Below, one piece after another: positions 1 to 5,287 of a DNA stretch of 6,711 nucleotides. This DNA comes from Paracoccaceae bacterium (GTDB taxonomy: Bacteria > Pseudomonadota > Alphaproteobacteria > Rhodobacterales > Rhodobacteraceae): contig JAASTF010000172.1 in NCBI GenBank assembly GCA_021767525.1, positions 1 to 6,711 on the forward strand, written 5' to 3'. Within the stretch, counting starts at the first letter, position 1, and every line of letters starts with the position of its first letter. Under the pieces are notes generated by a model. The model did not search any database. It was not told the origin of the DNA and saw only the letters and a list, made by a program, of their open reading frames with translations. The position numbers and the translations under genes are program-made.

Positions 1-493
1 CCTGTGGCTGCTGTTCGCGCCGATCAAGAAGGCGCGCACCGATTTCATCGTGGAAAAGGCCGCCGAGATGGGCGCGGCCCGCATCTGCCCGGTGCAGACC
101 GCGTTCACCAATGCCGACCGCATCCGCCAGGATCGCCTGCAGGCCCACGCAATCGAGGCGGCCGAACAATGCGGCGGCACCTTTGTGCCGCAGGTGGACG
201 ATCTGCAACGGCTGGACCGCGTGCTGGAGGGATGGGACCAAACCCGCCAACTGATGTTCTGTGACGAGGCGCTTTCAGGCGCGCTGTCCGGCCTGCCGGA
301 TAGGGCCGGTGCGGCAGGCCCCTGGGCCATCCTGATCGGACCCGAAGGCGGTTTCTCCGAGGCCGAGCGTGTCCGCCTGCGCGATCTGCCCTTCGCCCAT
401 GCGGTCAGCCTGGGCCCCCGTATCCTGCGCGCCGACACCGCGGCGGTGGCCGCGATGACCTTGTGGCAGATGGCCTTGGGGGATTGGCGATGA
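1..493 (+). CDS. rsmE: 16S rRNA (uracil1498-N3)-methyltransferase RsmE, 3' part
   Basis: RsmE uses S-adenosylmethionine to methylate N3 of U1498 in 16S rRNA within the 30S subunit. The reading frame is open from base 2, so the true start lies left of the window. The visible 163 residues compare with about 240 for the family, so the N-terminal RNA-binding (PUA-like) part is missing and the SPOUT knot domain is present. In visible numbering, IGPEGG lies at 112-117 and LGPRILRADTA at 137-147; these are the two knot motifs that form the SAM pocket in this family. An early block with VEKAAEMG (17-24) matches the family's conserved E-K-x-x-E-L/M-G element. The stop TGA overlaps the start of the next gene by 4 bases (ATGA), so the two are probably translationally coupled. 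The identification is based on recognised motifs and is firm. Confidence 0.95.
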   Translation, partial: LWLLFAPIKKARTDFIVEKAAEMGAARICPVQTAFTNADRIRQDRLQAHAIEAAEQCGGTFVPQVDDLQRLDRVLEGWDQTRQLMFCDEALSGALSGLPDRAGAAGPWAILIGPEGGFSEAERVRLRDLPFAHAVSLGPRILRADTAAVAAMTLWQMALGDWR

Positions 494-1344
494 TCCGCAA
501 GGCCGGCCCCGAAGACGCGGTCGCGATTGCGGCCTTCTTGGATGCGCATATCGAAACGTCGATGTTTCTTCTGGGCAATCTCGAGGCGCATGGTATCGGC
601 AATACCGACCATCCTTATGGCACGCATTACTTTCTGCGCGAAACCGGCGACGGGATCACAGGCGTTTTCGGCTGTGCCAATGGCGGCATGTTGATGTGCC
701 AATTGCCCGGCCTGAAAAAGACCGAGGCGCAGACCTATGCGCATCTGCTGCAAGGCTATCGGTTGCAGGGCATGACCGGGGCATCGGACCAGGTTGGGCT
801 GATCCTGGATGCGTTGCCGGTGCCGGCCGATGCCTGGCAGTTGCGGCGGACCGAGCCGCTTTATGCGCTTCAGATCGCGGATATGCTGTGCGACGCGGCC
901 GAAACGCGGCCCGCTGGCCCCGAGGATCGCAATCTTCTGACCGAATGGTTCGCGCCCTTTTCCGTCGAAACCGGCCTGGCCGCGCCCGATGCGGCCAAAC
1001 AAGCGGCCACCGACCGGGCGGCCCTGGCGCTGGCGCAGGGGCGGACGCACCTGTTGATCGAGGACGGCGCGCCGGTGGCCATGGCCGCGATCACCGCGCA
1101 GGCGGGCACGGCGGTGCAGGTCGGCGGCGTTTACGTGCCGCCCCCTTTGCGCGGGCAGGGGCGGGGCGGGCGCGTGGTGGCCGGGCTATTGCGCCACGTT
1201 GCGTCGAAGGGCGCGGCCCGCGCCATCCTGTTCGCGGCCAGTGAACGGGCGGCGCGTGTTTACGAAAGGATCGGATTTCTGCGCATCGGGTCCTACGACA
1301 TCGCGATGCTGCGCAGCCCGCTGACGCTGGGGCCGCCGACATGA
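490..1344 (+). CDS. GNAT family N-acetyltransferase with extra N-terminal domain
   Basis: This 284-residue protein has a C-terminal GNAT acetyltransferase fold, which transfers acetyl from acetyl-CoA to an amine; the substrate cannot be told. Motif A is VGGVYVPPPLRGQGRGG at about 211-227, where R221-G222-Q223-G224-R225-G226 fits the Q/R-x-x-G-x-G/A pyrophosphate-binding loop. Motif B follows as AARVYERIGFLRIG (254-267). The length is about twice a single GNAT domain, and residues 1-130 form a separate domain that could be a degenerate second GNAT fold. I chose the ATG at 490 because it overlaps the rsmE stop as ATGA and has a GGGGGA stretch (478-483) six bases upstream. An in-frame ATG at 463 would overlap rsmE further without a better ribosome site. 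The gene ends in another ATGA overlap with the next gene. The protein looks cytoplasmic, with no membrane segment. Confidence 0.88.
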   Translation: MIRKAGPEDAVAIAAFLDAHIETSMFLLGNLEAHGIGNTDHPYGTHYFLRETGDGITGVFGCANGGMLMCQLPGLKKTEAQTYAHLLQGYRLQGMTGASDQVGLILDALPVPADAWQLRRTEPLYALQIADMLCDAAETRPAGPEDRNLLTEWFAPFSVETGLAAPDAAKQAATDRAALALAQGRTHLLIEDGAPVAMAAITAQAGTAVQVGGVYVPPPLRGQGRGGRVVAGLLRHVASKGAARAILFAASERAARVYERIGFLRIGSYDIAMLRSPLTLGPPT

Positions 1345-1853
1345 GCCTGATCCGACCCGAGGCCGCCGCAGCGCTGGTGCAATGGCGCGATGCTTTGATC
1401 GGTGCGGTGCTGGCGGGGCTGGGCCTGTGGTGGGCGCTGGCGGCGCGCGGTATCCTGGGCTGGGTCGGCTGGGCGCTTTTGCCCATCGGCCTCCTGCTGC
1501 TTTGGGTCGGTATCCGGCGCGCTCGGTTTCATTCGGGACGCGGGGGCTTGGGGGTCGTGACGGTCGACGAGAGCGCGGTCGCCTGGATGGGCCCGTTTCA
1601 CGGTGGCGCGCTGTCCTTGGCCGAGCTGGACAGGCTGGAACTGGACCCGACGCTGCAGCCCCCCGTCTGGCGCCTGACCGCCCCGGGCGAGCCGCCGCTG
1701 GAGATCCCGGTCAATGCCGAAGGAGCCGATGCGCTCTTCGATGCCTTTGCACAATTGCCGGGGCTCGACACACCGAAAATGCTGGCCGAATTGCGCGGTG
1801 GCGCACAGGCGCCCGTCACGATCTGGCAAAAAAGCCGGCCCCGTCTACATTGA
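1341..1853 (+). CDS. Small protein with two membrane segments, unknown function
   Basis: This is a 170-residue protein that I cannot assign to a named family. Two hydrophobic stretches rich in Leu, Gly and Trp, at about 17-36 and 38-58, predict a helical hairpin in the inner membrane. The basic run RRARFHSGR (59-67) follows and should sit in the cytoplasm. The remaining hundred residues are soluble and look like short strands (VVTVDESAVAWMG, PVWRLTAPG, PLEIPV) followed by a helix (GADALFDAFAQL). This layout recalls bacterial PH-like domains behind two membrane helices, but that is only a guess. The start ATG overlaps the upstream stop as ATGA, so it is probably co-translated with the acetyltransferase. 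From memory, similar small ORFs occur beside gshA in other Rhodobacteraceae; I have not checked this. The coding call is strong on frame and coupling; function is unknown. Confidence 0.82.
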   Translation: MSLIRPEAAAALVQWRDALIGAVLAGLGLWWALAARGILGWVGWALLPIGLLLLWVGIRRARFHSGRGGLGVVTVDESAVAWMGPFHGGALSLAELDRLELDPTLQPPVWRLTAPGEPPLEIPVNAEGADALFDAFAQLPGLDTPKMLAELRGGAQAPVTIWQKSRPRLH

Positions 1854-1882
1854 CAGCGACAACAATTCGTCGCACCCATAGC
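1850..1882 (+). promoter_or_regulatory. Possible gshA promoter with overlapping small inverted repeat
   Basis: TTGACA at 1850-1855 is a perfect match to the sigma-70-type -35 hexamer and overlaps the TGA stop of the upstream gene. No good -10 lies at the ideal distance; the nearest AT-bearing candidates are CCCATA (1875-1880) and CATAGC (1877-1882), spaced 19-21 bases away. The inverted repeat GCGAC/GTCGC (1856-1860 and 1869-1873, loop of eight) sits in the spacer, where a regulator or a weak RNA hairpin could act. The -35 alone may be chance, so gshA could equally depend on operon read-through. Confidence 0.28.
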
Positions 1883-1903
1883 GCCGTTTGCAGAAACAAG
1901 GTC

Positions 1904-1909
1904 GGAGAG
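1904..1909 (+). promoter_or_regulatory. Ribosome binding site of gshA
   Basis: GGAGAG lies seven bases before the ATG at 1917 and supports that start over downstream in-frame codons. Confidence 0.7.
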
Positions 1910-1916
1910 CCATCCC

Positions 1917-3287
1917 ATGTCCATCCCTCAATCCGGCGGCGGCCCGATCGAAAGCTTCGACCAGTTGGCGGGCTACCTGGAAAGCGGCTGCAAACCGAAA
2001 GAGACATGGCGCATCGGCACCGAGCACGAGAAATTCGGCTATAACAAACAGACCCATGCGCCCATTCCCTATGACGGGCCCAGCGGCATCAAGGCCGTGC
2101 TCGAGGGGCTGCGCGACAAGCATGGGTGGGACGGCGTCGAAGAGGGTGGCAACCTGATCGGCCTGACCAAGGGCGGTGCAAATATCAGCCTGGAGCCGGG
2201 CGGCCAGCTGGAGCTGTCGGGCGCGCCTTTGGAAACCATCCACCAGACCTGCGACGAGGTGAACGAGCACCTGCGCGAGGTCAAGGACATCGCCGATGCG
2301 ATCGGCGTGGGGTTCATCGGGTTGGGTGCCGCACCCGAATGGACGCATGAGGAGATGCCCCTGATGCCCAAGGGCCGCTACAAGCTGATGGACGCCTACA
2401 TGGACAAGGTGGGCGACGCCGGCAAGATCATGATGCGCCGCACCTGCACGGTGCAGGTGAACCTGGATTTCGCCTCCGAGGCGGACATGGTCAAAAAGCT
2501 GCGCGTGGCCCTAGCCCTGCAACCGGTCGCCAACGCTCTGTTCGGCAATTCGCCGTTCTTCGAGGGCAAGCTCAACGGTCACAAATCCTGGCGCGGCTGG
2601 GTCTGGCGGCATCTGGACGATGCACGCACGGGCATGTTGCCTTTCGTGTTCGAGGATGGGTTCGGCTTTGATCGTTACGTCGACTATGCGCTCGATGTGC
2701 CGATGTATTTTGTCTATCGCGATGGCAGGTATATCGACGCGCTGGGCCAGTCGTTCCGCGATTTCCTGGATGGCAAGCTGCCCGCGTTGCCCGGCGAAAC
2801 GCCCACCCTGTCGGATTGGGCCGATCACCTGACCACCATCTTCCCCGAGGCGCGGATCAAGAAATACATGGAGATGCGCGGCGCCGATGGTGGCCCGTGG
2901 CGGCGCATCTGCGCGCTGCCCGCGTTCTGGGTGGGGCTGATGTACGATCAGTCCAGCCTGGATGCGGCCTGGGATCTGTGCAAGCATTGGGATGCCGAGA
3001 CGCGCGAGGCATGGCGCGTCGAGGCCTCGGTGCGCGGCTTGCAGGCCATCGTCGGCGGGCGCCGCATGATCGACCTGGCCGCCGAGGCGCTGGATATCAG
3101 CCGCGCGGGCCTGAAGGCGCGGGCGCGTCCCGGCCTGGGCGGCATGGTGCAGGACGAACGCCATTTCCTGCACGCGCTTGAGGACAGCATCGAAACCGGG
3201 CAGGCCCCCGCGGACGAGCTGTTGGAGCATTACAACACCGACTGGAACGGCGACATCAGCCGCATCTACGCCGAATACAGCTACTGA
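1917..3287 (+). CDS. gshA: Glutamate-cysteine ligase (gamma-glutamylcysteine synthetase), plant/alphaproteobacterial type
   Basis: The enzyme joins L-glutamate and L-cysteine through the gamma-carboxyl, using ATP (EC 6.3.2.2), the first step of glutathione synthesis in the cytoplasm. The 456-residue length is normal for the class found in plants and alphaproteobacteria, which differs from the longer E. coli enzyme. Recognisable blocks are GTEHEKFGY (34-42), with acidic residues expected to bind metal-ATP, SLEPGGQLELSG (91-102), RRTCTVQVNLDF (174-185), and the region around MEMRGADGG (318-326). The C-terminal third is helical and ends TDWNGDISRIYAEYSY (441-456), a typical family terminus. The start is set by a GGAGAG ribosome site at a spacing of seven. 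The gene sits 63 bp behind the rsmE-acetyltransferase-membrane protein group. gshB, encoding the second step, is not in the window. No key motif is missing and the gene looks intact. Confidence 0.96.
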   Translation: MSIPQSGGGPIESFDQLAGYLESGCKPKETWRIGTEHEKFGYNKQTHAPIPYDGPSGIKAVLEGLRDKHGWDGVEEGGNLIGLTKGGANISLEPGGQLELSGAPLETIHQTCDEVNEHLREVKDIADAIGVGFIGLGAAPEWTHEEMPLMPKGRYKLMDAYMDKVGDAGKIMMRRTCTVQVNLDFASEADMVKKLRVALALQPVANALFGNSPFFEGKLNGHKSWRGWVWRHLDDARTGMLPFVFEDGFGFDRYVDYALDVPMYFVYRDGRYIDALGQSFRDFLDGKLPALPGETPTLSDWADHLTTIFPEARIKKYMEMRGADGGPWRRICALPAFWVGLMYDQSSLDAAWDLCKHWDAETREAWRVEASVRGLQAIVGGRRMIDLAAEALDISRAGLKARARPGLGGMVQDERHFLHALEDSIETGQAPADELLEHYNTDWNGDISRIYAEYSY

Positions 3288-3318
3288 CACCGGGCGGAAT
3301 ACCCAAATAAAACCGGCT

Positions 3319-3363
3319 GTTTGCCCCGCTTTGGTCATCTGCCTTGGCCAGACTGCCGCAAAC
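3319..3363 (+). promoter_or_regulatory. Possible leader hairpin next to a ribosome binding site
   Basis: GTTTGC (3319-3324) and GCAAAC (3358-3363) are perfect inverted repeats, and the second arm directly abuts the GGAGGG ribosome site. The enclosed DNA can form a second hairpin, 3331-3337 with 3345-3351, including two G-U pairs. If transcribed together, this could limit access to the ribosome site. There is no U-run, so it does not look like a terminator for gshA. The whole 89-bp gap after gshA shows no convincing terminator or promoter. Confidence 0.22.
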
Positions 3364-3369
3364 GGAGGG
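3364..3369 (+). promoter_or_regulatory. Ribosome binding site deciding a GTG start
   Basis: GGAGGG lies seven bases before the GTG at 3377. It rules out the earlier in-frame TTG at 3344, since that start would place this site inside the coding region and add eleven residues before the signal sequence. Confidence 0.7.
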
Positions 3370-3376
3370 TGTTGTC

Positions 3377-4240
3377 GTGTTGACGCGGCTTTTTGCGGGA
3401 ATGCTGATGCTGGTCACGCTGGTGGGCGTGGCGGTTGCAACCACCATACAGGCGTTTGCCGATCAGAACGGCCAATCGCTGGCCGGGCAAGCGGCGCGGT
3501 TGGCCCAAATTATGAACATCGCGCCCGCCGACCGCACGCCGGACGCCGAAACCGACCTGCGCGCCTATCTGCCGCCGGCACGCGAGGGGTGGAAACGCTT
3601 TGAATGGAACGCGTTCGCCGAAAAGCACCTGACCAATACCAGCTTGGATGAAACCGTCATGGCGCAGTTCCCCGAGCTTGAAGATTACTTGAAACTTGAC
3701 GCCGCGATGGGTCGCACCCGCGCAAAGCGCGGCACTTGGGTCTATGCGGGCGAGGGCGCGCTGTTGTCTATCCGGGTGGTGCAATCGACTGGCGAAGGCA
3801 CCAAGGGCGGGCGCCATTGGCAAGAGTGGCTGAACGACCCGCTGGCACAGCAACTGCCGCGCTACGCGCTTATCCGTGGCGTTCGGTTTTTCGAGGTGCG
3901 TTATGACGATTGGCCCGGCAAATCACCCAAGTTTCGCCGGATCAAGGCGCGACTTGGTGCGGGCGTGACCATCACCGTGCGCGCCATCGCCGATGATGCG
4001 GCGATCAAGCATTACCTGCGTGCAATTGATTTCGACGGTCTGATGGCGGCCAAGCCGCGCGTCCTGCCCGAGCCCGCAAATAGCGGCTGGGTGGTCGATC
4101 TGCTGGCACCCTTCAAGGCGCAGGAGCCGAAGCAGGATGACAAGCCAAAGGTCAAGATCAATCGCGGCCTTCGGACCGACTGCAAATCCATCGGCAATCC
4201 GCGGCATTGCCGCGCGATGGCCGTGGATTTGATGAAGTGA
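3377..4240 (+). CDS. Predicted exported protein of unknown family, first tandem paralogue (with Cys-pair tail)
   Basis: This 287-residue protein belongs to no family I recognise. A short basic start (R4) is followed by a hydrophobic stretch (5-24) and AFA at 26-28, giving a plausible signal-peptidase site after residue 28; otherwise it is a membrane anchor facing the periplasm. The mature part carries blocks shared with the next gene: LRAYLPPAREGWKRFEWN (61-78), RGTWVYAGEGALLSIR (118-133), RGVRFFE (167-173), GVTITVRAIAD (196-206) continuing to YLRAIDFDG (213-221), and KPKVKINRGLRTD (256-268). The tail after residue 268 holds the protein's only two cysteines, C269 and C278, which could form a disulfide in the periplasm. 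The GTG start at 3377 is chosen from the GGAGGG site and because it aligns with the hydrophobic start of the paralogue (M-x-x-RLF). No catalytic motif is visible. It follows gshA by 89 bp, and a functional link is not shown. Confidence 0.8.
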   Translation: MLTRLFAGMLMLVTLVGVAVATTIQAFADQNGQSLAGQAARLAQIMNIAPADRTPDAETDLRAYLPPAREGWKRFEWNAFAEKHLTNTSLDETVMAQFPELEDYLKLDAAMGRTRAKRGTWVYAGEGALLSIRVVQSTGEGTKGGRHWQEWLNDPLAQQLPRYALIRGVRFFEVRYDDWPGKSPKFRRIKARLGAGVTITVRAIADDAAIKHYLRAIDFDGLMAAKPRVLPEPANSGWVVDLLAPFKAQEPKQDDKPKVKINRGLRTDCKSIGNPRHCRAMAVDLMK

Positions 4241-4291
4241 GCGGATGGCCTTGGAGCGGCTATGTTTTGAACGGTAAATGTGGATTGAGCG

Positions 4292-5140
4292 ATGATTGTT
4301 CGATTGTTCTTCGCGATTTTCATGATCGCCAGCTTGATGGGCGGTGGGAGCATTTATTATTCGAATACTTCTGCCGAAAAGTTGACGGTCCCCGAGGGCG
4401 GGCAGGCAAAATGGGTGAAGGCGCCGCAGCCGTCTGATCATCCGACCAGTACGGCGCCAGATCCGGCGCCCGCCGCCACCGCGCGCCCTGAATCGGACCA
4501 ACAGGCAAGCGACCTGCGCCGCTTTCTGCCGCCCGCTCTGGACGGGTGGACGCGTTTTGAATGGAACGACTATGCCGATCAACAGCTGACAAAGGCTGGG
4601 CATGACGGAACTGTGCCGAAATCCACGACGGACGGGCGATACTTGAACCCGGACGAGGCGATGGCGCGCGTGTTTCGGGCGCAAGGCACCTGGGTCTACG
4701 CGCAGGGCGGCAAGGTCTTGTCGATCCGTGCGGTGCATTCCAAACGGGAATACAAGGGTGGTGGATTGCGGGATCCCAACGCGGTGACCGAAGACATCGA
4801 CAGCAAGGCCCGGCTGTTCACCGAAATCGAAGGCGTGCGGTTTTTTGAGACGTCCGACAAGGCGTGGCGGGGTGAAAAAGCGCCCTATCGGTTTTACAAG
4901 GCGTGGCTGGGCAACGGTGTCACGCTGACCGTGCGGGCCCGGGCCGATGGCGGGGCAGTGCGCGCCTATCTGCGCCAGATCGATTACCAGGGCATACTGG
5001 CTGCACGCCGTGGCAAAGCGCCGAAATCGGCGGGCATCCCGCTGTTGACCATCCTGTTCGGCGGGCGCAACGCCGCGCCCTCGCCGCCCGAGCCGGCAAA
5101 GCCGCAGGTCAAGATCAACCGGGGCCTTGGCACCGATTAA
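4292..5140 (+). CDS. Predicted exported protein of unknown family, second tandem paralogue (tail absent)
   Basis: This 282-residue protein is a paralogue of the preceding gene; the family is not recognised. It starts MIVRLF and has one hydrophobic stretch (5-23), a signal sequence or anchor without a clear AxA site. A Pro/Ala/Ser-rich linker (about 44-72) replaces part of the first copy's N-terminal region. The shared blocks are LRRFLPPALDGWTRFEWN (75-92), QGTWVYAQGGKVLSIR (131-146), EGVRFFE (180-186), GVTLTVRARAD (209-219), YLRQIDYQG (226-234) and KPQVKINRGLGTD (270-282). It stops at that last block, so it lacks the Cys-pair tail and has no cysteine at all. The ribosome site before the ATG is weak (TTGAG at 4285-4289). 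The 51-bp gap before it is AT-richer than its surroundings and has only poor promoter-like hexamers (TTGGAG 4251, TAAATG 4275). Probably co-transcribed with the first copy. Confidence 0.78.
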   Translation: MIVRLFFAIFMIASLMGGGSIYYSNTSAEKLTVPEGGQAKWVKAPQPSDHPTSTAPDPAPAATARPESDQQASDLRRFLPPALDGWTRFEWNDYADQQLTKAGHDGTVPKSTTDGRYLNPDEAMARVFRAQGTWVYAQGGKVLSIRAVHSKREYKGGGLRDPNAVTEDIDSKARLFTEIEGVRFFETSDKAWRGEKAPYRFYKAWLGNGVTLTVRARADGGAVRAYLRQIDYQGILAARRGKAPKSAGIPLLTILFGGRNAAPSPPEPAKPQVKINRGLGTD

Positions 5141-5170
5141 CCCGGCCTGCTGTCCGATCCCCGCATAATC

Positions 5171-5200
5171 GCGCGGCATTGCGCCGCGCAGGTCGGTTTT
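5171..5200 (+). terminator. GC-rich hairpin after the paralogue pair, possible terminator
   Basis: GCGCGGC (5171-5177) and GCCGCGC (5183-5189) form a perfect seven-pair stem with a five-base loop, 30 bases after the TAA. Only a four-T run follows, and it begins seven bases past the stem (5197-5200), so this is a weak fit to an intrinsic terminator. It could instead be the remains of coding sequence, because the first paralogue's 3' end holds a related palindrome at 4200-4214. Confidence 0.3.
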
Positions 5201-5216
5201 GTGCGGCATTGCGTCG
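5171..5216 (+). repeat. Short direct repeat, 30-bp period
   Basis: GCGGCATTGCG occurs at 5173-5183 and again at 5203-5213; counting the flanks, 14 of 16 bases match (5171-5186 against 5201-5216). The core GCGGCATTGC is also present at 4201-4210 in the 3' end of the first paralogue. Two copies 30 bp apart could be a duplication or a binding site; no function is shown. The rest of the 147-bp gap (5141-5287) holds no promoter I can defend. Confidence 0.45.
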
Positions 5217-5270
5217 GCTGGGCCATCCGCGAATTGCGCGGGCTGCTATTGATCGTGCAACGCATGTTCA

Positions 5271-5276
5271 AGGGAG
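5271..5276 (+). promoter_or_regulatory. Ribosome binding site of the FAD oxidoreductase gene
   Basis: AGGGAG lies eleven bases before the ATG at 5288, a rather long but workable spacing. It favours 5288 over the in-frame ATG at 5264, which would put this site inside the gene. Confidence 0.55.
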
Positions 5277-5287
5277 TCGCCTGCGCA

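Noticed and set aside
1293..1829. Minus-strand open frame opposite the small membrane protein gene
   Set aside because: It is Gln/Arg/Pro-rich with no recognisable domain. The + strand frame has ATGA coupling and sensible membrane segments.
2511..3338. Minus-strand open frame opposite the 3' half of gshA
   Set aside because: gshA is firmly identified on the + strand; the antisense frame has no ribosome site or motif.
3344..3376. TTG at 3344 as the start of the first paralogue
   Set aside because: The GGAGGG ribosome site lies inside this extension, and the added residues precede a normal signal sequence start. GTG 3377 aligns with the second copy.
3288..3376. Intrinsic terminator after gshA
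   Set aside because: The only stem near the stop is four pairs (AAAC/GTTT around 3310-3322) with no T-run, so no terminator is called.
3923..5209. Long minus-strand open frame (428 codons) lying across both paralogues
   Set aside because: It is antisense to two well supported genes and spans their intergenic gap. Its translation is rich in Arg, Gly and His with no domain, as expected from GC-rich antisense frames.
5264..5287. ATG at 5264 as the start of the FAD oxidoreductase
   Set aside because: The AGGGAG site would fall inside the gene, and the extension (MFKGVACA) does not belong before the Rossmann strand that starts at KTHVKALVVGGG.
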